Under the pieces are notes generated by a model. That model was not told where the DNA came from. It saw nothing but the letters and a program-made list of their open reading frames with translations, and did not search any database. A stretch of DNA of 61,603 nt, from assembly GCF_003316635.1 (NCBI RefSeq), contig NZ_QNQP01000020.1, positions 1-61,603 on the forward strand. Direction: 5' to 3'. The translations under genes and the position numbers were made by a program. Positions within the stretch are counted from its first letter, which is position 1. The number at the start of each line of letters is the position of its first letter. This stretch comes from Roseovarius dicentrarchi. GTDB lineage: Bacteria > Pseudomonadota > Alphaproteobacteria > Rhodobacterales > Rhodobacteraceae. Of this stretch, positions 9,164 to 16,327 are shown piece by piece.

Positions 9164-9901
9164 TCAGAGCATCGCCATCCCGCCATTGACGTGCAGCGTG
9201 GCGCCCGTGACATAGCCTGCCTCCTTGCTGGCCAGGTAGAGGACAGCGGCGGCAATCTCATCGGCCTCGCCCATGCGGGCGGCGGGAATCTGGCCGTTTA
9301 TCTTGGCCTTCTGGTCCTCGGTCAGCTTGTCCGTCATCGGGGTGGCGATGAAACCGGGGGCGACCGCGTTGGCAGTAATGCCGCGGCTGGCGACCTCGTA
9401 GGCGATGGATTTTGTCAGGCCGATCACGCCGGCCTTGGACGCGGCATAGTTGGCCTGACCGGGGTTGCCGGTGGCGCCCACGATGGAGCTGATGTTGATG
9501 ATCCGGCCCCAGCGCGATTTCATCATCGGGCGCATGACGCCCCGGCACAGGCGCATGGTGGAGGTCAGGTTGACGTCCAGAACGCTTTGCCATTCGTCGT
9601 CGGACATGCGCATGAAAATCTGGTCGCGGGTGATCCCGGCATTGTTGACCAGAATATCGACGCTGCCCATCGCCTCGATCGCCTGTTTCGGCAATGCCTC
9701 GACCGCGTCCTTGTCCGACAGGTTGCAGGGCAGCACATGCGCGTTCGTGCCCAGTTCAGCGGCCAGCGCCTCCAGCGGTTCGGTGCGCGTTCCGCTCAGC
9801 CCGACCGTAGCGCCGGCGGCGTGCAATGCGCGCGCGATGGCGCCGCCGATGCCGCCCGACGCGCCGGTTACCAATGCGGTTTTGCCTGTAAGATCAAACA
9901 T
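9164..9901 (-). CDS. fabG: 3-oxoacyl-ACP reductase
   Basis: This 245-residue short-chain dehydrogenase has the nucleotide-binding TGASGGIG at residues 12-19, NNAG in the middle, the serine of INISSIVG, the catalytic YAASK, and the C-terminal HVNGGMAML typical of FabG. It reduces 3-oxoacyl-ACP with NADPH. The start at 9901 (MFDLTGKTALVTG) has an AAGGAA ribosome site; the frame remains open upstream without similarity. It lies 65 bases after fabD, with a perfect palindrome in the gap. Confidence 0.96.
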   Translation of the reverse strand: MFDLTGKTALVTGASGGIGGAIARALHAAGATVGLSGTRTEPLEALAAELGTNAHVLPCNLSDKDAVEALPKQAIEAMGSVDILVNNAGITRDQIFMRMSDDEWQSVLDVNLTSTMRLCRGVMRPMMKSRWGRIINISSIVGATGNPGQANYAASKAGVIGLTKSIAYEVASRGITANAVAPGFIATPMTDKLTEDQKAKINGQIPAARMGEADEIAAAVLYLASKEAGYVTGATLHVNGGMAML

Positions 9902-9936
9902 TTCAATATTCCTTTTGCTGTCGATTGAGCGGTGCA

Positions 9937-9956
9937 AGATTTTTCGCGAAAAATCT
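9937..9956. repeat. perfect 20-base AT-rich palindrome between fabD and fabG
   Basis: AGATTTTTCGCGAAAAATCT is fully self-complementary. The same 10-base arms recur at 28810-28830, and a related palindrome lies at 57091-57112. The function is unknown; it lies in the intergenic mRNA of a probable fabD-fabG transcript. Confidence 0.8.
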
Positions 9957-9966
9957 CGGCCCGGCA

Positions 9967-10911
9967 TCAGCTGTTTTTCACGGCCTCAACCGCTGCCGCG
10001 ACGTCGTCCGGGGCGGCGATGTTGCGCACGGCGGTATCGCGCGCGATACGGCGCACCATGCCGGACAGCGCCTTGCCGGCGCCGATTTCCCATGTTTCGG
10101 TCATGCCCTGGGCCGCCATATACTCCACGCTTTCGCGCCAGCGCACCGATCCGGTCACCTGCGCAACCAGCAGCGCGCGAATCTCTTCGGGGTCGGTGAC
10201 CGCCTCGGCGCGCACGTTGGCGATCAGCGGCACAGCCGGGGTATCCATCGGCACCTCCTCCAATGCGGCGCGCATGACGTCGGCGGCGGGCTGCATCAGG
10301 GCGCAGTGGAACGGGGCGCTGACCGGCAACAGCATCGCGCGCTTGGCGCCCTGCGCCTTGGCCAGATCGACGGCACGCTCCACGGCGGCCTTGTGGCCGG
10401 ACACAACCACCTGAGCGGGGTCATTGTCATTGGCCGCCTCGCACACCTCGCCCTGCGCGGCCTCGGCTGCGATGGCCTCTACAGCGGCCAGATCGAGGCC
10501 CAGCAGCGCGGCCATGGCGCCCTGCCCGACCGGCACAGCCTCTTGCATGGCGCGGCCGCGAATCCGCAAGAGCCGCGCGGTATCGGCCACGCTGAGCGCG
10601 CCGGCCGCGGCCAGCGCCGAATATTCGCCCAGCGAATGGCCCGCGACAAAGGATACGGCGTCCAGCGTCACGCCCTCGGCCTCCAGCGCGCGCATCACCG
10701 CCAGCGACATGGCCATCAGTGCCGGCTGCGCGTTCTGCGTCAGCGTCAGCTGTTCCTGCGCGCCGTCCCAGATCAGCGCCGACAGCCGCTCGCCCAGCGC
10801 GTCGTCAACTTCGTCGAACACGTCGCGCGCTGCCGGATATGCGTCGGCCAGGGACTTGCCCATGCCGATGGTCTGCGCGCCCTGCCCCGGAAAAATGAAT
10901 GCTCGGCTCAT
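9967..10911 (-). CDS. fabD: malonyl-CoA:ACP transacylase
   Basis: This 314-residue acyltransferase has the oxyanion motif FPGQGAQ at residues 7-13 and the nucleophile Ser93 in GHSLGEYSAL; the catalytic His lies in the VSAPFHCALM region. It loads malonyl groups onto ACP and is the first gene of the minus-strand fab cluster. The ATG at 10911 begins MSRAFIFPGQ, as in homologues; the reading frame extends upstream without similarity. Confidence 0.97.
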   Translation of the reverse strand: MSRAFIFPGQGAQTIGMGKSLADAYPAARDVFDEVDDALGERLSALIWDGAQEQLTLTQNAQPALMAMSLAVMRALEAEGVTLDAVSFVAGHSLGEYSALAAAGALSVADTARLLRIRGRAMQEAVPVGQGAMAALLGLDLAAVEAIAAEAAQGEVCEAANDNDPAQVVVSGHKAAVERAVDLAKAQGAKRAMLLPVSAPFHCALMQPAADVMRAALEEVPMDTPAVPLIANVRAEAVTDPEEIRALLVAQVTGSVRWRESVEYMAAQGMTETWEIGAGKALSGMVRRIARDTAVRNIAAPDDVAAAVEAVKNS

Positions 10912-11046
10912 GCCGCTCTCCTTCGTCTTGTGTCGTTCTGCGATATCGCGCAGCGCCGCGCGAGGCAATGCCGGGCTGCCGATTGCAAGATTGCGCGCAT
11001 CCCCCTAAGCGGTACAGTCGACCCAGCTTCGAGCAAAGGATACAGC

Positions 11047-12276
11047 ATGCACGCCGCAAATACCCCCCTAAGTTATGGATGGATCACCAAGACATTCCAC
11101 TGGGCCATCGCCCTGATGATCCTGACGATGTTTGCCCTGGGTTGGATCGCCAGCACGCTGGCGGGCTGGATCGAGGCGCCGGACATCATTGTGTCAGATA
11201 ACACAATCTGGTGGACCAAGATCCTGTTCTCCACCCACAAGACGCTGGGCGTGGCCATCTTTTTCCTTGCGATCCTGCGCATCCTTTGGGCCATCTCACA
11301 GCCCAAGCCCAAGCTATTGAACGGCGACAATACCGCCGAGGCGACGCTGGCCGAAACGGTGCATTGGCTGCTTTATGGCTCGCTGGTTCTGGTGCCGCTC
11401 AGCGGCTGGGTGTATCACGCGGCCACCACGGGCTATGCCCCGATCTGGTGGCCGCTGGGGCAGAACCTGCCGTTTGTCGACAAGGATCCGCAGCTTGCCG
11501 AGATCAGCGCCGCGCTGCATTTCATCCTGCAATGGGTGCTGGCCGGGGCGGTTTTGCTGCATATCGTCGGCGCGTTGAAGCACCACTTTGTTGACGGCGA
11601 CGCCACCTTGCGCCGGATGCTGCCCGGCTATACCGAGGCATTGCCCACTGACCGGCAGCCCGGCCATGCCCTGCCGATACTGGCCGCGCTGGTTATCTGG
11701 GCCGCCGCACTGGGCGCCGGTGCCTGGGCTGGCTGGCTGACGCCCGCAGCCAGCGCGCAAGGCGAAGCACTGGTCGAGGTGCAAAGCGACTGGACCGTGC
11801 AGGACGGCGCGCTGACCATCGCCATCGTTCAGGGCGGCGCCGAGGTGACGGGCAGCTTTGCCGACTGGACGGCCAGCATCGCCTATAGCGAGGTGCCGGA
11901 TGACGCGGGCAAACATGGCGACGTCACCGTTAAGATCGCAATCGCATCCCTGACACTGGGCAGCGTGACAGGACAGGCCATGGGCCCCGATTACTTCGCG
12001 GCCGAGGAATGGCCGACCGCCACATTCGCCGCCGATCTGGTCCAGTCCGAGGATGGGTTGATTGCGGACGGCACGCTGCGCATCCGCGATCAGGAAATGC
12101 CGGTGCAGATGCCCGTCACCCTGACCATCGAGGGCGATATCGCCGACGCCGCCGGATCCCTGACCGTTGATCGCCGTGATTACGCCGTCGGCCTTGGCAC
12201 GCAGGACGAAAGCACGCTGGCCTTTGACGTGAGCATCGACTGGCAGCTGACCGCAACGCGCGCCGCGACCGAGTAA
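11047..12276 (+). CDS. cytochrome b561-YceI fusion protein
   Basis: This 409-residue protein has two modules. Residues 1-225 form a four- to five-helix cytochrome b561 domain with haem-ligand histidines in TFHWAIAL, STHKTLG, VHWLLYG and LHIVGALKHH. After another membrane helix and an Ala-rich linker, residues 240-405 form a YceI lipocalin domain predicted in the periplasm. b561 proteins move electrons between quinol and periplasmic acceptors; YceI proteins bind isoprenoid or amide lipids. The fusion suggests the YceI pocket presents a quinone-like ligand to the haem. The ATG is preceded by AAAGGA. A separate yceI gene converges on it. Confidence 0.9.
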   Translation: MHAANTPLSYGWITKTFHWAIALMILTMFALGWIASTLAGWIEAPDIIVSDNTIWWTKILFSTHKTLGVAIFFLAILRILWAISQPKPKLLNGDNTAEATLAETVHWLLYGSLVLVPLSGWVYHAATTGYAPIWWPLGQNLPFVDKDPQLAEISAALHFILQWVLAGAVLLHIVGALKHHFVDGDATLRRMLPGYTEALPTDRQPGHALPILAALVIWAAALGAGAWAGWLTPAASAQGEALVEVQSDWTVQDGALTIAIVQGGAEVTGSFADWTASIAYSEVPDDAGKHGDVTVKIAIASLTLGSVTGQAMGPDYFAAEEWPTATFAADLVQSEDGLIADGTLRIRDQEMPVQMPVTLTIEGDIADAAGSLTVDRRDYAVGLGTQDESTLAFDVSIDWQLTATRAATE

Positions 12277-12291
12277 ACCGCGCATGAAAAA

Positions 12292-12320
12292 GGCCCGCAC
12301 CCCCGAATGGGATGCGGGCC
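12292..12320. terminator. bidirectional terminator between convergent genes
   Basis: GGCCCGCA and TGCGGGCC pair perfectly, and inner C/G runs lengthen the stem. AAAAA precedes the plus-strand stem and would be read as UUUUU on the minus strand. It separates the b561-YceI fusion from the convergent yceI gene. Confidence 0.75.
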
Positions 12321-12349
12321 GCAAGGTGCGCGCAAAACGTGGCCGCTGC

Positions 12350-12925
12350 TTAGTCGGCCTTGCTGGCCTCGATCGAGATCTCGACACCCAGCTCATCGCT
12401 GATGTTCGGGGCGTATTTGCCCAGACCGAAATCAGAGCGCAGGATCTTGGTCTCGGCATCGAAACCAATCCACTCCTTGCCGGCCATCGGGTGCGTGCCC
12501 TGCTGGTTCAGTTCTGTCTCCAGCTGGACGGATTTGGTGATGCCGTTGATGGTCAGATCGCCGGTGATGATCGCCTCGTCATCGCTGGTGACTTCGATCG
12601 AGGTCGATTTGAACGTCAGCATGTCGCCGTCCTTGGCGTCAAAGAATTCCGGCCCCATGAAATGCGTCAGCCGCTCTTCCCAGCCTGTGTAATACGCGCT
12701 GAGCGGGATCGACACGTCGACCGAAGATGCGGCAGGATCTTCGGCGTCGAACATGATTTCGCCTTCCCAGCCGGAAAACACGTTGAAGGTGGTCGAATAT
12801 CCAAGGTGGTCATAGGTAAACATCGCCTGGCTGTGGCTGGGGTCCAGAACATACTTGACCGGCTCGGCGGCGGCGCCGGTTGCGGTCAAAGCTACGGCTG
12901 CGGCTGCGAAAAGTGCAGTTTTCAT
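12350..12925 (-). CDS. yceI: periplasmic YceI family protein
   Basis: This 191-residue protein has a Sec signal peptide (about residues 1-20, cleavage near AAAEP) and one YceI lipocalin-like beta-barrel. YKVDPSHS-type opening (YVLDPSHSQAMFTYDHLGYS), SIPLSAYYTG and LTINGITKSVQLE are recognisable. The family binds polyisoprenoids in a hydrophobic tunnel; the physiological role is not certain. It converges on the b561-YceI fusion, so two YceI domains lie side by side. Confidence 0.92.
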   Translation of the reverse strand: MKTALFAAAAVALTATGAAAEPVKYVLDPSHSQAMFTYDHLGYSTTFNVFSGWEGEIMFDAEDPAASSVDVSIPLSAYYTGWEERLTHFMGPEFFDAKDGDMLTFKSTSIEVTSDDEAIITGDLTINGITKSVQLETELNQQGTHPMAGKEWIGFDAETKILRSDFGLGKYAPNISDELGVEISIEASKAD

Positions 12926-13015
12926 GGATAATCTCCGTTTGTTGGATGTGATGTGCGCAACCTATCGCAAATCCCCGCAGAAGCAATCATGCCCCAATCA
13001 CCATCGCGTATAGGC

Positions 13016-13039
13016 TGCGCCCCTTGCATTCGGGGCGCA
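13016..13039 (+). promoter_or_regulatory. leader hairpin upstream of rpsF
   Basis: TGCGCCCC and GGGGCGCA are perfect 8-base arms around an 8-base loop, 120 bases before the rpsF start. Ribosomal-protein leaders often contain control structures, and an S6:S18-binding leader is known in several phyla, but I cannot see its diagnostic bulge here. It could equally belong to promoter architecture. Confidence 0.35.
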
Positions 13040-13159
13040 ATGGCCATATGGCTCGCGCCTGTTCTGCAAATATGGAAAACCGCGCAGTCTCTCGTGGTGG
13101 GGTCGCAGGACAGCATTGCCCCGCCTATGAAATGCGCCTTGACAGAAGTGGATACCAAC

Positions 13160-13513
13160 ATGCCCCTTTACGAGCATGTCTTGATCGCGCGCCAGGACTT
13201 GTCCAGCGCCCAGGCCGAGGGCCTGATCGAACATTTTGGCACCGTGCTGGCCGATAACGGCGGCAAACTCGTGGATCACGAGTATTGGGGTGTCAAAACG
13301 ATGGCCTACAAGATCAACAAGAACCGCAAGGGCCATTACGCCTTCCTGCGTTCGGACGCGCCGTCCGAGGCCGTGCAGGAAATGGAGCGTCTGATGCGCC
13401 TGCATGACGACGTGATGCGCACGCTGACCATCAAGGTCGAAGAGCACAAAGAGCTGCCTTCGGTTCAGATGCAAAAGCGCGACGAGCGTGCCGAGCGCCG
13501 CGAGCGCCGTTGA
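13160..13513 (+). CDS. rpsF: 30S ribosomal protein bS6
   Basis: This 117-residue protein has the S6 fold sequence MPLYEHVLIARQDLS...YWGVKTMAYKINKNRKGHY and a basic arginine-rich C-terminus. It binds the platform of the 30S subunit together with bS18. The ATG at 13160 matches homologues; the frame is open upstream. It is first of rpsF-rpsR-rplI. Confidence 0.97.
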   Translation: MPLYEHVLIARQDLSSAQAEGLIEHFGTVLADNGGKLVDHEYWGVKTMAYKINKNRKGHYAFLRSDAPSEAVQEMERLMRLHDDVMRTLTIKVEEHKELPSVQMQKRDERAERRERR

Positions 13514-13542
13514 TCAACGCCCCCAGGACAAGGACATAAACC

Positions 13543-13770
13543 ATGGCTACAAAACCATTTTTCCGTCGCCGCAAGGTCTGCCCCTTCTCGGGCGATAATG
13601 CACCTGCCATCGACTACAAGGACACACGCCTGCTGCAGCGCTACATCAGCGAACGCGGCAAGATCGTCCCCAGCCGTATCACCGCCGTTTCGGCCAAAAA
13701 GCAGCGTGAGCTGGCCCGCGCGATCAAGCGCGCCCGCTTCCTCGCCCTGCTGCCATACGCCGTTAAGTAA
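13543..13770 (+). CDS. rpsR: 30S ribosomal protein bS18
   Basis: This 75-residue basic protein has [12 protein letters not shown] and the core [28 protein letters not shown], diagnostic of bS18, the bS6 partner. It lies 29 bases after rpsF and 11 before rplI, so the three genes form one operon. Confidence 0.98.
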   Translation: MATKPFFRRRKVCPFSGDNAPAIDYKDTRLLQRYISERGKIVPSRITAVSAKKQRELARAIKRARFLALLPYAVK

Positions 13771-13781
13771 GGAGCAATACA

Positions 13782-14402
13782 ATGCAAGTTATCCTTCTTG
13801 AGCGCGTCGCAAAGCTGGGCCAGATGGGCGACGTCGTCGACGTCAAGGCCGGTTTCGCACGCAACTACCTGCTGCCCCAGCGCAAGGCGCTGTCGGCCTC
13901 GCAGAAGAACATCGCTGACTTCGAATCGCGCAAGGCGCATCTTGAGGCCCATAACCTTGAGACCCGCAAGGACGCCGAGAAGATGGCCGAAAAGCTGCAC
14001 GGCCAGCAGTTTGTCATCATCCGTCAGGCGGCCGATTCGGGCGCGCTGTACGGCTCGGTCACAACCCGCGACGCGGCCGACGCCGCCACCGAGAACGGCT
14101 TTGAGCTGGACCGCAAGCAGGTCAGCCTTGGCAAGCCGATCAAGGAACTGGGCCTGCACGATGTCTTCGTGTCGCTGCACCCCGAGGTTGACGCGACAGT
14201 CACGCTGAACGTCGCCCGTTCGCCCGAAGAGGCCGAGCTTCAGGCGTCCGGCAAGTCGATCCAGGAACTGGCCGCCGAAGAAGAGGCAGCCGCCGATTTC
14301 GAGATCGCCGAGCTGTTCGACGATATCGGCTCCGCCGCCTCGGACGACGACAATCTGTCCGACGCCGCCGCAGAAGCGCAGCCCGAGGACGACGAGTCCT
14401 GA
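13782..14402 (+). CDS. rplI: 50S ribosomal protein bL9
   Basis: The first 150 of 206 residues form a standard bL9: [33 protein letters not shown], the long connecting helix, and the C-terminal domain with [12 protein letters not shown] and LHPEVDATV. The final 55 residues are a strongly acidic Glu/Asp/Ala tail absent from E. coli bL9 (149 residues), a length pattern seen in Rhodobacterales. An AAGGAG ribosome site lies just upstream. Confidence 0.96.
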   Translation: MQVILLERVAKLGQMGDVVDVKAGFARNYLLPQRKALSASQKNIADFESRKAHLEAHNLETRKDAEKMAEKLHGQQFVIIRQAADSGALYGSVTTRDAADAATENGFELDRKQVSLGKPIKELGLHDVFVSLHPEVDATVTLNVARSPEEAELQASGKSIQELAAEEEAAADFEIAELFDDIGSAASDDDNLSDAAAEAQPEDDES

Positions 14403-14433
14403 ACCTGCCTTCAGGCATCATTGTACAAACAGA

Positions 14434-14461
14434 AAAGCCGCGCAGGAAACTGCGCGGCTTT
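14434..14461 (+). terminator. terminator of rpsF-rpsR-rplI
   Basis: AAAGCCGCGCA and TGCGCGGCTTT pair perfectly over 11 bases around a 6-base loop, 32 bases after the rplI stop. The arms end in AAA/TTT, but the following T tract is short. Confidence 0.8.
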
Positions 14462-14557
14462 ACCGTTTTCATGATACCGGCCGGGATCAGTGCTTTGAGC
14501 TATAGATACGGCAATCTTGAATGCTCAGAACCCGTTTGGCCACAGCCGGTTGAGGCG

Positions 14558-14588
14558 CCTGCCGACACCGTTTCGACCTATCGGCAGG
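14558..14588 (-). terminator. hairpin behind the GapR gene
   Basis: CCTGCCGA and TCGGCAGG are perfect 8-base arms around a 15-base loop, lying just after the minus-strand GapR stop at 14601. There is no U tract, so it may be an mRNA 3' stabilising hairpin rather than an intrinsic terminator. Confidence 0.45.
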
Positions 14589-14600
14589 TCGCAGGGTTGA

Positions 14601-14867
14601 TCAGGCCATGCCCAACGCTTCCTTGTACATCTCAAGGACAGCTTCCTCTTCGGCGATGTCATCCTTGTCGCGCTTGCGCAGCGCTATGACCTTGCGGATG
14701 ACCTTGGTATCGTAGCCGCGCCCCTTGGCTTCGGCCATGACTTCCTTCTGTTGCTCGGCAAGGTCCTTTTTCTCGGCATCCAAACGCTCGATCCGTTCGA
14801 TGAACTGGCGCAGTTCGTCGGCGGTCACGCGGTAGGTATCGGGGGTTCCGGGGCTCTGATCGTCCAT
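14601..14867 (-). CDS. gapR: DUF2312 protein, GapR-type nucleoid-associated protein
   Basis: This 88-residue, highly charged, mostly helical protein contains YRVTADELRQFIERIERLDAEKKD and AKGRGYDTKVIRKVIALRK, the DUF2312 signature. The Caulobacter member GapR is a dimeric or tetrameric DNA-binding protein that clamps overtwisted DNA and supports topoisomerases. Coiled-coil character spans residues 15-50. It is monocistronic here, flanked by a hairpin downstream. The family call is firm; the function is transferred from Caulobacter. Confidence 0.9.
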   Translation of the reverse strand: MDDQSPGTPDTYRVTADELRQFIERIERLDAEKKDLAEQQKEVMAEAKGRGYDTKVIRKVIALRKRDKDDIAEEEAVLEMYKEALGMA

Positions 14868-14999
14868 GCTGCTCTCCGCATCATCGTAAAGCCGTGTGAT
14901 TACCGCGCAGCCGCACGGCCCGCAAGCCCCGCCTGCTTGAGTTGAGACAGCATATCGATTAGGTCAGCGGGCAGACGCCGAAACAAGGAGAACGGCCCG

Positions 15000-15215
15000 A
15001 TGGAAATGCTGATCTGGTCTGGCGCGGCGGTGTCGCTGCTGGGGCTTTGCGGGTTGATCTGGTGTGTGGTGCGCGTGTGGCGCGCCCGGCGCGCGCGTTT
15101 GGACGATGCCGCAATGCGGGCCGTCCTGAGCAAGGTTTTGCCCGTGAATACAGGCGCCCTGTTTCTGTCGGTCATAGGTCTGATGATGGTCGTCCTTGGG
15201 ATCATGCTGCGCTGA
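15000..15215 (+). CDS. small two-helix membrane protein, unknown
   Basis: This 71-residue protein has membrane segments at about residues 4-26 and 50-69, separated by an Arg-rich cytoplasmic loop (RVWRARRARLDDAAMR). AAGGAGA stands eight bases before the ATG, which supports translation. It is not recognised as a named family, though the conserved pattern resembles small hypothetical proteins of Rhodobacterales. It converges on the FliM-like gene. Confidence 0.7.
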   Translation: MEMLIWSGAAVSLLGLCGLIWCVVRVWRARRARLDDAAMRAVLSKVLPVNTGALFLSVIGLMMVVLGIMLR

Positions 15216-15279
15216 CCAGCCACAGCCGCAAGGCTGACAAACTGCGCCCGCCTGCCTGTCGGCATCGACAGATCTTGCA

Positions 15280-16296
15280 TCACTCCGCAGTGGCCGGTTC
15301 AGGAATGTGCGGCGCAGACGGCTCTTTTTGCATGGAATTTGGCTCCACCCTGCCGGCCTGATCCTCGACAGCTGCGCCCGTCCCTGCCTGCACCGCTTCG
15401 ACGAGGGGCCGGGCAGCGGTGTTTTCGTCGCCAGATGGCGTCAGGCGCACGGCCCGCATACCATTCATCTGGCCAAGCCGCCCCAACGCGACCACATGTT
15501 TCTGGCTGGTCTCCAGCCGGATCTGAAGCGGCCGGTCCATATGAAACGGCAGCACGTCCCCCGGTGCCAACTGGCAAAGCTGTGTCAGTGGTACGGAAAG
15601 CCGGGCCAGCACCGCATCCATGCACACGGGCGCATTCATCGCGCTTTGCTCCAGCGTGTGCTGCGGCTGCTCTTCGCCCGGCTCGGCAGGGCGCTTGACC
15701 GGGGTGGCCGGCACCGGCAGAAGGAACACGATGCGGCCGGGCAGCGCCGCCTCGCCCATTTCGACCGTCATGCGAAACACATGGAACGCCGCCGCATTCA
15801 GCGCGAGCGTCATGCCGCGCGCATCCTCCATCATCACGCCAAACTGGAAGCCTGTGGCCCAGTGATCCGGTGTTTCCTCGCTCAGCTGCGCGCCCGCGCG
15901 CTCCAGCGTGATGTCGATCAGGGGCGCCGCAATCGCCGCATCGGTGCGGGTCACGGCCCGGCCACTGGGCGGGCGCCCGCTGATGCGCCCGGTTGTCTGC
16001 ACTTCGATCAGTGCCGCAAGCAGCGCCTCATCCAGACGTGCCGCGCCGCGCGCCCCCTTGGGGCCGTCCAACAGCACCAAAAGGCCGCCGCCGTCAAATT
16101 CGGGGCGCAATGCGGTTTGCGACAGCTCAACCTGCTCAACCGTTGTCACCACCATCGGCAGATCGAAATGCGTGTCGGACGTCTGGGCCAGCGCAAGGCG
16201 AATCGCCTTGGCCGGGGACATGGCGCGCGCCTGATATTCCTCGCGAGAGGCCCGCGCCTTGCGATGTATCACCTTATTGCCGCCATCCGTCACCAT
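15280..16296 (-). CDS. FliM/FliN-family (SpoA-domain) flagellar switch-like protein
   Basis: The protein has 338 residues. The C-terminal 90 or so resemble a SpoA/FliN domain: PGDVLPFHMDRPLQIRLE followed by GRLGQMNGMRAVRL. The middle has the FliM-like GEAALPGRIVFLLP segment. The classic FliM N-terminus with a CheY-binding LSQxEID motif is not visible, and no other flagellar gene is in the window. It begins 31 bases after the stop of the symporter-kinase gene on the same strand and may be cotranscribed with it. The start is uncertain: GTG or ATG codons within the first 30 residues are alternatives. It is either the true motor switch gene located away from the main cluster or a paralogue. Confidence 0.75.
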   Translation of the reverse strand: MVTDGGNKVIHRKARASREEYQARAMSPAKAIRLALAQTSDTHFDLPMVVTTVEQVELSQTALRPEFDGGGLLVLLDGPKGARGAARLDEALLAALIEVQTTGRISGRPPSGRAVTRTDAAIAAPLIDITLERAGAQLSEETPDHWATGFQFGVMMEDARGMTLALNAAAFHVFRMTVEMGEAALPGRIVFLLPVPATPVKRPAEPGEEQPQHTLEQSAMNAPVCMDAVLARLSVPLTQLCQLAPGDVLPFHMDRPLQIRLETSQKHVVALGRLGQMNGMRAVRLTPSGDENTAARPLVEAVQAGTGAAVEDQAGRVEPNSMQKEPSAPHIPEPATAE

Positions 16297-16327
16297 GCGC
16301 CCGCCCGTGCCATCCCTTGCCAGATCT

